In this document: one piece after another, positions 1-5,936 of the stretch | How positions within the stretch are numbered: the first letter of the stretch is position 1 | Layout of the letters: the number at the start of each line of letters is the position of its first letter | NCBI GenBank assembly: GCA_964428745.1 | Contig: CAYRYZ010000055.1 | Location: 1 to 8,774 of the forward strand | Length of the DNA: 8,774 nucleotides | Direction of reading: 5' to 3' | Source: GCA-002713455 sp964428745 | GTDB taxonomy: Bacteria; Fidelibacterota; Marinisomatia; Marinisomatales; TCS55 | Translations under genes and position numbers: made by a program | The notes under the pieces: model-generated | What the model saw: only the letters and a program-made list of their open reading frames with translations | What the model was told of the DNA's origin: nothing | Database searches by the model: none

Positions 1-1
1 A

Positions 2-70
2 CCACAGCAAAAAAGTTTCCAAGATCAGCCCAAATGGGCCTACATTTTAGATAATTTGGGACTATTTTAG
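2..70 (+). CDS. 3' end of an unidentified gene (left-edge partial)
   Basis: An open frame enters from the left edge and stops at a TAG at 68-70. It encodes about 22 residues ending 'KWAYILDNLGLF'. I do not recognise the protein. A second open stretch in the next frame, 55-144, has no start codon of its own. It ends in '...DSRESGFYGR' at a TAA only 8 bases from the tRNA-Arg that converges on it. The two stretches overlap between 55 and 67, so the true gene may run to 144 through a frameshift. Too little is present to assign a function, and even the reading frame is only moderately supported. Confidence 0.3.
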   Translation, partial: PQQKSFQDQPKWAYILDNLGLF

Positions 71-152
71 ATTATGAAATATTACAAAAAGTAAATGTAG
101 ATACTGGAAAAGATTCTCGTGAAAGTGGGTTTTATGGTCGGTAAAATCCTAG

Positions 153-224
153 TACCCCCGACTGGAGTCGAACCAGTATCTAATCCTTAGGAGGGATTTA
201 TTCTATCCATTGAACTACAGGGGC
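153..224 (-). tRNA. tRNA-Arg (anticodon CCT)
   Basis: The minus strand folds as a full 72-nt cloverleaf. It has a 7-bp acceptor stem (GCCCCTG with CGGGGGT, closed by a G-U pair at 1-72), a D-arm, an anticodon stem AATCC/GGATT, and an anticodon loop CTCCTAA with CCT at positions 34-36. The T-arm is ACTGG/CCAGT around TTCGACT, and the discriminator base is A. The CCA end is not encoded. The tRNA reads the AGG arginine codon. It lies 55 bases downstream of gpsA on the same strand. A TATAAT-like hexamer occurs at 249-254 on that strand but lacks a good -35, so the tRNA may be cotranscribed with gpsA or have a weak promoter of its own. Confidence 0.95.
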
Positions 225-279
225 AATATATATATGAAATTAATCATTATTATAAACGAGTAGAAGAATGAATAATTTA

Positions 280-1278
280 CTATATCTTTTCATTTACTAA
301 GTCTCTATTCATTAATTCCGAAACAATAGACTTAGGATCATTATCATTGAATAAAATATTATAAACACCATTAGAAATGGGCATATCTAAATTATATTTT
401 TTCGATATATCATAAACAGAACTAGTTGTCTTCACACCTTCAGCTACCATATTCATACTATCTAATATACTTGACAAACTTTCACCCTTACCTATTTCTT
501 CACCAACATATCGGTTCCTACTGTGTTTACTTAAGCAGGTTGCGATTAAATCTCCAATACCACTCAAGCCTGAAAAAGTAGATTCCTTTGCGCCCATTTC
601 AACACCTAGTCTAGTAATTTCAGCCATACCTCTCGTTAATAGCGCAGCTTTCGTATTATCACCAAAACCAATCCCATCGCATATTCCAGCAGCTATAGCA
701 ATAACATTTTTAAGAGAACCCCCTAATTCCACACCTTTAATATCTTTGTTACTATAAACACGTAATATATTTGAGGAGAAGATTTCCTGGATCAATTTTG
801 ATGATCTTTCATTACTTGATGCGGCCACTAATGTTGTTGGGTATCCTAGCAGAACTTCTTCAGCGTGACTTGGACCATACAAAGAAACTATTCGATCATT
901 ATCAACATCAGTTGTTTCAAGTATTACTTCACTCATTCTTTTTAAGGTAATATTTTCTAGGCCTTTAGATAGATTGATGATAATCGTTTCACTAGTAAAG
1001 TATTTGCTTGAAATATTCATCAATTCCCTAGTAGCATGGGATGGAACAGCTATTACAACCAATTTAGGATTTAACAAACATGATTCTATATTGCTATCGA
1101 AAGAAATATTATCATTAAATACTAAATTTTTCAATTTAGCATGATGCCTATCTTTTTGCATTGCGTCCACAAGATTCGATTTGTAATGCCAAGCAGAGAT
1201 AGTATGTCCATTATCAGCTAATGTTTGGGCGATTGCACTCCCCCATGCGCCACAACCCAATAATGATATATTTGCCAT
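280..1278 (-). CDS. gpsA: NAD(P)-dependent glycerol-3-phosphate dehydrogenase
   Basis: This cytosolic enzyme reduces dihydroxyacetone phosphate to sn-glycerol 3-phosphate, the backbone precursor of phospholipids. The 332-aa length is normal for bacterial GpsA. The N-terminal Rossmann fold starts at once with the dinucleotide motif GCGAWG (8-13). 'NLSKGLE' (102-108) carries the conserved Lys105. The family segment 'ELGGSLKNVIAIAAG' (184-198) contains the catalytic Lys190. Substrate-domain motifs follow: 'NTKAALLTRG' (208-217), 'LSGIGDLIATC' (238-248) and 'AEGVKT' (279-284). The gene is intact. Its ATG lies 2 bases after the TAA of the upstream acyl-CoA ligase, with only a weak AAAGA upstream, so translational coupling within one transcript is likely. 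The pairing with an acyl-CoA ligase fits glycerolipid synthesis. Confidence 0.97.
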   Translation of the reverse strand: MANISLLGCGAWGSAIAQTLADNGHTISAWHYKSNLVDAMQKDRHHAKLKNLVFNDNISFDSNIESCLLNPKLVVIAVPSHATRELMNISSKYFTSETIIINLSKGLENITLKRMSEVILETTDVDNDRIVSLYGPSHAEEVLLGYPTTLVAASSNERSSKLIQEIFSSNILRVYSNKDIKGVELGGSLKNVIAIAAGICDGIGFGDNTKAALLTRGMAEITRLGVEMGAKESTFSGLSGIGDLIATCLSKHSRNRYVGEEIGKGESLSSILDSMNMVAEGVKTTSSVYDISKKYNLDMPISNGVYNILFNDNDPKSIVSELMNRDLVNEKI

Positions 1279-1280
1279 AT

Positions 1281-3056
1281 TTAATCTTTATACATAGACT
1301 CAATAATTGATGACCAATTTTCACCTATCTGCTTACGACGTATTTTAAGCGTTGGGGTTAATTCACCGTCATCAATTGTAAAATCTCGAGATAAAATTGA
1401 AAACTTTTTCAATTGCTCTGGATTTGAAAATCTACTATTAAGTTCATTTACTTGCTCTTCGATTTCAGAATAAATATCCTGATTATCTGTATAATCTGAA
1501 AGATTATGCCCCTTTTCTTTTAACATCGCCAATTGTTCAGTTGGATCTTTAGGAATTAGTTGAGTTTCAACACCTACCTTATCACGAAGAATTACGCCTA
1601 AATCTAAAGTAAATAACGCTGAGCAATATTTCCGCCCATCTCCGACTAAAAAGCACTGGGATACAATTGGTATTGATTTCATTGTCTCTTCAATAACTAA
1701 TGGAGCAATGTTTTTTCCGCCTGAACTAACATATATTTCCTTTAACCGTCCAGTTATTGATAAATAACCATCAGAATCAAGTTCTCCCTTATCCCCTGTT
1801 TGAAGCCATCCGTCTATAAGAGTCTCAGTTGTTGCTTCTGGATTATTATAATAGCCTTTCATAACATGATCCCCCTTCAGTAGAATCTCACCATCATCAG
1901 CAATTTTAACTTCAGTACCATCTAAAGGAAGTCCTACAGTTCCAATTTTATTATTACCAACATAATTGACAGTAGCAACCGCAGTATTTTCAGTCATTCC
2001 ATAACCTTCGAATAGATTAATATCTAAAGATTGAAATAGAGTTAGTATATCTGGATTAATAGGCGCTGCTCCAGTACCTGCATATGATAAATTTGAAAAA
2101 CCAGCAGCTTCTTTTAATTTCTTCTTGAAGATTGATGATAATAGGGGAATTTTTAAACCTATTTTTAATATAGCTTTACTTTCAATTGCTGATTTCAAAT
2201 TTGAGTATATCTTTTCATAAATTCGTGGCACTCCTATAAACAGATGAGGATTTACCTCCTTAGCATAATCAACAATATTTAAAGGGTTGTCAACAACATA
2301 CAAATGGAGTGCATCCTTAATCCAAGTATGATTATCTACTAGTTGACCAAATACATGTGCCAATGGCAACCAAGAAACATATTTATCCCCCTGGCCAAAT
2401 CTTAAAACATTTCCTAAAGTATTAACTTCAAATTCCCAATTGCCATGAGTTAATTCTACTCCTTTTGGGTTTCCTGTTGTTCCTGAAGTATAAATCAAAG
2501 ATGATACATCACTTTCTTTAATATTTTCTATACGCGAATGAACTTGAGAGTCTTCAATGGCTCCACCATAGTCTAGAAACTCATCCCATGATATCACCTT
2601 ATCATGCTCTATTAGATCAACTCCATTCATAACAACAACCTTTTCGATATTATGTAAGTTGTCTAATGCAGATTTAAGTCGATGGATAGGCATTTTTTCA
2701 GTATCGTCATTATCACTTGGGTTATGTCCTACAAATACAAGTTTTGATTCAGAATTTCCAACAATCCACTCAACTTCATCAGTAGAACATGTATGATATA
2801 CGCCAACAGCTACGCCTCTTACCATCTGTGTAGCAGCATAAACACCCGTCCATTCTTTTCGGTTGTAACTATATATACTAACCTTATCATTGCAATCTAT
2901 ACCTAGCTTAATAAGTGATTTACTTATCGAAAAAACATAATCACATAATTCCGACCAATTATCATTTTGCCACTCATTGTTTGTATCTTTGATTGAAAAA
3001 GCAGGTTCAGATGCATATTCTTTGGCGTTTTGTAGTAATCTTTTTGATGTTATCAT
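1281..3056 (-). CDS. Long-chain fatty acid-CoA ligase (AMP-forming, FadD15-like)
   Basis: An acyl-activating enzyme of the ANL superfamily. It makes an acyl-adenylate from ATP and a fatty acid, then transfers the acyl group to CoA. Core motifs are present and in order: the ATP-binding loop 'YTSGTTGNPKG' (189-199), the A5 motif 'GYGMTE' (351-356), 'TGD' (420-422), the hinge 'GRLKEIYVSSGGKNIAP' (436-452), and the C-terminal catalytic lysine in 'LTPTLKIRRK' (Lys571). The 591-aa length and the long C-terminal subdomain match the FadD15/ACSL type of about 600 aa more than short acyl-CoA synthetases. No signal peptide or clear membrane helix is seen, so it is probably cytosolic or peripheral to the membrane. 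The ATG at 3056 has only a weak AGG upstream. It is the first gene of a two-gene unit with gpsA. Chain-length preference cannot be read from the sequence. Confidence 0.93.
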   Translation of the reverse strand: MITSKRLLQNAKEYASEPAFSIKDTNNEWQNDNWSELCDYVFSISKSLIKLGIDCNDKVSIYSYNRKEWTGVYAATQMVRGVAVGVYHTCSTDEVEWIVGNSESKLVFVGHNPSDNDDTEKMPIHRLKSALDNLHNIEKVVVMNGVDLIEHDKVISWDEFLDYGGAIEDSQVHSRIENIKESDVSSLIYTSGTTGNPKGVELTHGNWEFEVNTLGNVLRFGQGDKYVSWLPLAHVFGQLVDNHTWIKDALHLYVVDNPLNIVDYAKEVNPHLFIGVPRIYEKIYSNLKSAIESKAILKIGLKIPLLSSIFKKKLKEAAGFSNLSYAGTGAAPINPDILTLFQSLDINLFEGYGMTENTAVATVNYVGNNKIGTVGLPLDGTEVKIADDGEILLKGDHVMKGYYNNPEATTETLIDGWLQTGDKGELDSDGYLSITGRLKEIYVSSGGKNIAPLVIEETMKSIPIVSQCFLVGDGRKYCSALFTLDLGVILRDKVGVETQLIPKDPTEQLAMLKEKGHNLSDYTDNQDIYSEIEEQVNELNSRFSNPEQLKKFSILSRDFTIDDGELTPTLKIRRKQIGENWSSIIESMYKD

Positions 3057-3155
3057 ATTTTCTTACCTATATAAAATGTTTTATAGAGACTTTCGACTGC
3101 TAATATTTGATTAGGGAATATAGTTTTAAATCTATCATTTTACAATTCTATGACC

Positions 3156-3183
3156 TTGACACAAAATTAAATAAACTTATAAC
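3156..3183 (+). promoter_or_regulatory. Sigma70-type promoter of tRNA-Leu
   Basis: A perfect -35 TTGACA (3156-3161) and a TATAAC -10 (3178-3183, five of six bases) are separated by 16 bases. The predicted transcription start is near 3190, about five bases before the mature tRNA 5' end. This is the best promoter in the window and fits a stable-RNA gene. Confidence 0.8.
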
Positions 3184-3194
3184 TTCTAATCATT

Positions 3195-3276
3195 GCCGGG
3201 GTGGCGGAATTGGTAGACGCGCGCGACTCAAACTCGCGTATCGAAAGGTGTGGGGGTTCGAGTCCCCCCTCCGGCA
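3195..3276 (+). tRNA. tRNA-Leu (anticodon CAA)
   Basis: An 82-nt class II tRNA with a long variable arm. The acceptor stem is GCCGGGG/CTCCGGC and the D-arm contains 'GGAATTGGTAGACGC'. The anticodon stem is CGCGA/TCGCG around the loop CTCAAAC, giving anticodon CAA, which reads TTG. The variable arm follows at about 3239-3251. The T-arm is GGGGG/CCCCC around TTCGAGT, and the discriminator is A. The next bases are CAC, so CCA is not encoded. It has its own strong promoter just upstream and is divergent from the acyl-CoA ligase. Confidence 0.96.
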
Positions 3277-3290
3277 CACCTGATATTTTT
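3246..3290 (+). terminator. Possible terminator overlapping the tRNA-Leu 3' end
   Basis: AGGTGTG (3246-3252) in the variable arm and T-stem is the exact complement of CACACCT (3275-3281) at and just beyond the tRNA 3' end. GGGG (3253-3256) can still pair with CCCC (3264-3267) inside it. Five T residues follow at 3286-3290. This alternative fold would compete with the cloverleaf while acting as an intrinsic terminator. The tRNA would have to refold or be processed afterwards. It is a reading from pairing alone. Confidence 0.35.
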
Positions 3291-3342
3291 ACATATATAA
3301 AAAAAATCTTGCATTAATTTAATTAAACTTTTACTTTAAGAT

Positions 3343-3433
3343 ATCAAGGTGCTGGCTTGGTACCTTTGGTATGTGGAAGGGGTAGACGTTCATTTAGTTC
3401 CGAGGTCTTTGTGAACTCTACCCCAATCTTTTT
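3343..3433 (+). ncRNA. Candidate structured small RNA, unassigned family
   Basis: A block richer in G and C than the AT-rich flanks lies between tRNA-Leu and the convergent gene row. Its 5' half can form AAGGT (3346-3350)/ACCTT (3362-3366). Its 3' half is a 13-bp hairpin with a single bulged C and a 19-nt loop, followed by a T-run. A possible promoter is TTGCAT (3309-3314), 17 bases, then TACTTT (3332-3337), whose -10 is poor. No reading frame of useful length fits inside. I compared it by eye with 4.5S SRP RNA (no GGAAGGAAGCAG tetraloop region), tmRNA, 6S RNA and common riboswitches and found no match. The extents are estimates. It could instead be only a terminator with a leader. Confidence 0.4.
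3379..3433 (+). terminator. Intrinsic terminator of the candidate small RNA
   Basis: GGGGTAGA (3379-3386) pairs with TCTACCCC (3417-3424). After one bulged C at 3387, GTTCA (3388-3392) pairs with TGAAC (3412-3416). The 19-nt loop is 3393-3411, and a T-rich tail ends in TTTTT at 3429-3433. It is oriented for plus-strand transcripts such as tRNA-Leu read-through or the candidate RNA. The large loop is atypical of a simple terminator, which is one reason to suspect a functional RNA. Confidence 0.6.
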
Positions 3434-3686
3434 CTGTGTATAGATAATGCATAGCTTTAAGTCTTTACCTTTTCTCCTCATATATTATGAAAATATTTAA
3501 TCTAGAATTAACTTTAATAAATAAATTAATTTAGTAGTGATTTTTTATAAATATTTGTTTTTTAATCCAACCCTAATAGCGTAATACATCCAATTTATTT
3601 ATAATAATCTATATTACTTAAAGCACCCTAAAGTAATACTTGTAGTGCCTTAATCAATTATTTGTATATAATTATATTTTAATAGT
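3434..3686. other. AT-rich intergenic stretch without a recognisable gene
   Basis: About 250 bases of very AT-rich sequence lie between the plus-strand hairpin and the terminator of the minus-strand row. Frames are broken by frequent stops; the longest short frame I noticed, near 3448, is about 17 codons with no ribosome site. The only structure I can point to is the palindromic element at 3618-3653. Confidence 0.6.
3618..3653. repeat. Nested inverted repeat (dyad)
   Basis: TTAA (3618-3621) and GCAC (3623-3626) pair with GTGC (3645-3648) and TTAA (3650-3653), with one A/C mismatch between them. Inside, AAGTA (3631-3635) and TACTT (3637-3641) form a second palindrome. There is no adjacent T-run on either strand, so it is not an obvious terminator. 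It could be a protein-binding dyad or a chance structure in AT-rich DNA. Confidence 0.35.
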
Positions 3687-3717
3687 AAAAAAAGGTCGCA
3701 ATATTTTGCGACCTTTT
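3687..3717 (-). terminator. Intrinsic terminator of the rnhB-lepB gene row
   Basis: The 12-base arms 3690-3701 and 3706-3717 are exact complements (core GGTCGCAA/TTGCGACC) around a 4-nt loop. On the minus strand the hairpin is followed directly by a run of T. It sits 40 bases after the stop of the last minus-strand gene. The plus strand also has a short T-run after it, so it may act in both directions. Confidence 0.88.
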
Positions 3718-3756
3718 AAATATAAATATTATTCATATTCTATATCTGCTATACTA

Positions 3757-4254
3757 CTACTTCTTCTTTTTACCTTCCTCAGGTTCTTCATGTAATTCTT
3801 TTACTTGATTTTGCAATTGGGTAAGGGTTTGCTCTAGATCAGCAAATTTTCTGCGATCCTGACGTTTTTGACTATCAAATGAGTCTTCTAAATCAACAAC
3901 ATTATTATTTGTTCTTTCAATTTTCTTATCTGTAATACGGGAATATTCATCAAGATTGTATTGAACTTCTTCAATCTGATCCATCAGCTCAGCTGCTCTT
4001 TGGTTTATTAAATCAGTATTTGCAATAATATCTTCCTGTGCTTTTCTAATATGTTTTCCTCTGCCTTCAAAACGCAAATTTAATTTTCGAAGGTCTTCAC
4101 GGAACTCTCTATCAATGGTATCCAAATGCTCTTCATCATTTTGATTTAAAGTATCCATGCGTGTTTTCATATCACTGGCCATCCATTGAAAATATCCGCC
4201 TCCAGCCAATAAAACTGCTAATAATCCAAAAATTACCTTATCTTTAACGCCCAT
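3757..4254 (-). CDS. Membrane-anchored coiled-coil protein, unknown function
   Basis: I do not recognise a named family. The 165-residue product has a short N-terminus with lysines ('MGVKDK'). One hydrophobic helix follows at about residues 7-23. The next 130 or so residues are highly charged, with heptad-like spacing typical of a long coiled coil ('NQRAAELMDQIEEVQYNL', 'DLEQTLTQLQNQVKEL'). The tail is Glu/Lys-rich and ends in KKKK. It is probably anchored in the inner membrane by an uncleaved helix. The ATG at 4254 is chosen over the TTG just before it because AAGGGG (4260-4265) lies five bases upstream of the ATG, the clearest ribosome site in the window. It is the last gene before the terminator and follows another coiled-coil gene by 19 bases, which suggests the two products are partners. 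Confidence 0.75.
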   Translation of the reverse strand: MGVKDKVIFGLLAVLLAGGGYFQWMASDMKTRMDTLNQNDEEHLDTIDREFREDLRKLNLRFEGRGKHIRKAQEDIIANTDLINQRAAELMDQIEEVQYNLDEYSRITDKKIERTNNNVVDLEDSFDSQKRQDRRKFADLEQTLTQLQNQVKELHEEPEEGKKKK

Positions 4255-4273
4255 CAATTCCCCTTAAAATTTA

Positions 4274-4606
4274 TTATTTCATTCCTTCTAGTCTTTTTTC
4301 CCACTCACTTAAATCTCTTTCTTCGGTTACCGTATCATCCGAGCTAGCAGTCTCATCTTGGAGTTCATCCGGTTCATTAGCTTTAATTTGCATCATCAAC
4401 TTTTCTTTCTCATCGGAACTTTTTTTAAGTGAATCCATCAAATCATCAACTTCTTTATTGAAATCATCAATGGTGGTTTCTAGCCTAACCATTAATTCAT
4501 CAAGAAGAGATTGACCATAGGAGGAATTGATACCATCAAGAAGGTCATCTAGCTTTGCGTTAAGATATCCTTCTCTATCTTCTTTTTTACTAAAGTCTAT
4601 ACTCAT
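4274..4606 (-). CDS. Small acidic coiled-coil protein, unknown function
   Basis: The 110-residue product has no signal peptide or membrane segment. The region from about residue 33 to 75 is predicted by eye to be helical coiled coil ('LLDELMVRLETTIDDFNKEV' and the Lys/Glu stretch after it). An acidic, probably disordered linker rich in Asp, Glu, Ser and Thr follows (about 78-98), then a short amphipathic end 'SEWEKRLEGMK'. I cannot assign a family. The ATG at 4606 has no clear Shine-Dalgarno sequence. The gene ends 19 bases before the membrane-anchored coiled-coil gene and starts 92 bases after the lipoprotein gene. A cytosolic partner of the anchored protein is a reasonable inference only. 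Confidence 0.72.
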   Translation of the reverse strand: MSIDFSKKEDREGYLNAKLDDLLDGINSSYGQSLLDELMVRLETTIDDFNKEVDDLMDSLKKSSDEKEKLMMQIKANEPDELQDETASSDDTVTEERDLSEWEKRLEGMK

Positions 4607-4698
4607 ATTCTAAATTCAAAATTAATTACTGAAACTAAAAAAGTGAATGCGAAATTAATACACTTTATTTTAATAAAATGCGAATTTATTTATTTCTT

Positions 4699-5142
4699 CT
4701 ATAATTGTTTGAAATCGTTTATAGTTAAATTTTTGTGGATAGGGTCGAATATTTTCATTTGTATAGATGTTGGTAGGTATGTTTCAGTTTGTTTAATAAT
4801 AATACTACTACCACCTAAAGTAGACTCTGACCCACGATTAAAAATATTTCTTTCAGCTGCAACATGTATATTTATACGGTCTGAAATTTTTATATAAACA
4901 ATGTAATCATATTTCCTTAAAACTCTACGAAGCCGAGTGGGTTTAGTCGTAAGCATAAAACTTTCTGGTGCATAAATATCAATTTCATACTCTAATTGTT
5001 GAAGAAGATTTTTACAAATCTCTAAAGTTTCAAGCTTATTTCCTGAAAAGTCATAAACTCGATTCATCCTTGGAGGATTTGCACATCCTAAAATTAAAGC
5101 TGTTAGAAATAATAATAATTTTTCAATATTTATTTTAGGCAA
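4699..5142 (-). CDS. Small lipoprotein of unknown function, TTG start
   Basis: The 147-residue product begins 'MPKINIEKLLLFLTALILGC', a lipoprotein signal peptide. Lys residues come first, then a hydrophobic core, then a lipobox-like ILGC with the lipidated Cys at residue 20. Mature lipoproteins of this kind usually sit in a membrane facing the periplasm. The rest is a mixed, probably folded domain of about 120 residues with no motif I recognise. The next in-frame ATG is residue 26, beyond the Cys, so the start must be upstream of it. TTG at 5142 is the natural choice. The upstream gene ends at TAA (5152-5154) in the same frame, only 9 bases before this TTG, and no ribosome site is visible. 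Translation probably depends on re-initiation after the upstream gene. Confidence 0.72.
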   Translation of the reverse strand: MPKINIEKLLLFLTALILGCANPPRMNRVYDFSGNKLETLEICKNLLQQLEYEIDIYAPESFMLTTKPTRLRRVLRKYDYIVYIKISDRINIHVAAERNIFNRGSESTLGGSSIIIKQTETYLPTSIQMKIFDPIHKNLTINDFKQL

Positions 5143-5151
5143 ATAAATAAA

Positions 5152-5874
5152 TTAATATATATCAAAAATAGAGGGTAAAGATTCTGGTTCAGGCTGAGGA
5201 TCAGAAGAGTGCATATAATCAGGATTATAGTACACAAGTTTTAAAACAGTATAATTACCAGAAAAAATTGATAAATCAGTTACAGGCTTTAAGACTGTAG
5301 CATTTAGTAATAGCTCTACAAAAACCGGAGTTATAGACCATTTTGATCTATAAAATGCAGTTGAAAATTTCTGATCTAAAATCATAGAATAAGCAGCAGA
5401 GGGACCAGATTCTTTTTGTTTTGTAGTTTGAGGAGGTCCATATACTTCAGATATATTTCTCTCAAGTCTTTTAAACTGCTCTATTAAGTTTTGCACATTG
5501 TTTTCATTCACAACAAAATCAATTTCAGCTTTCCAAAACCCGCTATCAGCATATGCATATGTTACTACTACAGAATCCAATCCTAACCTTCCAGAAAAAG
5601 ATTGATTTAGATCAGTACTATCAACACTAGGTAATAATGAAAAGACTGTGGAAATTGCAGAGCTTGGTGCACTACCCCAAGCATAACCCTTATATCCAGA
5701 ATCTAGACCTAAAGAAGTTAAAGTTTGAGTCGTTGTAGGCGGATCGACTACAACCTGAGACTCTTCATCTAAATTTTGATTGTTATTATTAGATAATGAA
5801 TCATTAGGGACAGTCTCATCCTGTGCAAAAATATTCACAAATAAAAATAATATTAAGATTAATCGGTGTTTCAT
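5152..5874 (-). CDS. Secreted protein of unknown function with signal peptide
   Basis: The 240-residue product has a classical signal peptide, 'MKHRLILILFLFVNIFA', with likely signal peptidase I cleavage after Ala17. Next is a low-complexity Asn/Ser/Thr/Glu/Pro linker (about 19-55). A folded domain then starts at 'GYKGYAWGSAPSSAIS' (60-75) and runs to about residue 215. The end, 'SSDPQPEPESLPSIFDIY', is again Pro/Glu-rich. The opening '(G)YKGYxWG(S)' resembles the first strand of small periplasmic domains found in various hypothetical proteins, but I cannot name a family. It lies 62 bases downstream of lepB, whose product would be expected to process it, and is followed in the same frame by the lipoprotein gene. 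Confidence 0.75.
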   Translation of the reverse strand: MKHRLILILFLFVNIFAQDETVPNDSLSNNNNQNLDEESQVVVDPPTTTQTLTSLGLDSGYKGYAWGSAPSSAISTVFSLLPSVDSTDLNQSFSGRLGLDSVVVTYAYADSGFWKAEIDFVVNENNVQNLIEQFKRLERNISEVYGPPQTTKQKESGPSAAYSMILDQKFSTAFYRSKWSITPVFVELLLNATVLKPVTDLSIFSGNYTVLKLVYYNPDYMHSSDPQPEPESLPSIFDIY

Positions 5875-5936
5875 TTAAATAACTATACTCATTTTAGTGA
5901 CTCAAAATACAATTTTGGTTTTCTGACAGTCAAGTC

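Noticed and set aside
225..279. TATAAT hexamer (249-254, minus strand) as a promoter for tRNA-Arg
   Set aside because: No acceptable -35 lies 16-18 bases upstream and the spacing to the tRNA is loose, so it is mentioned only under the tRNA.
3343..3433. Assignment of the structured block to SRP RNA, tmRNA, 6S RNA or a riboswitch
   Set aside because: The diagnostic sequences of those families are not visible, and the piece is too short for tmRNA or typical 6S RNA.
3448..3501. Plus-strand 17-codon open frame starting ATGCATAGC
   Set aside because: Very short, with no ribosome site and no recognisable product, in AT-rich DNA where such frames are common.
4637..4666. Weak minus-strand terminator-like hairpin (AAAGTG/CACTTT then T-run) between the lipoprotein and the 110-aa gene
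   Set aside because: A 6-bp AT-rich stem with a 15-nt loop is too weak to call. It leaves open that the two coiled-coil genes form a separate transcript, but does not show it.
4645..4691. Two near-identical short segments containing ATGCGAA in the gap before the 110-aa gene
   Set aside because: Only seven bases are exactly shared, which is within chance for AT-rich DNA, and no regulator is suggested.
4643..4897. Plus-strand open frame of 84 codons opposite the lipoprotein gene
   Set aside because: It is antisense to a gene with a clear lipoprotein signal. Its product is an arbitrary hydrophobic string without motifs or a ribosome site.
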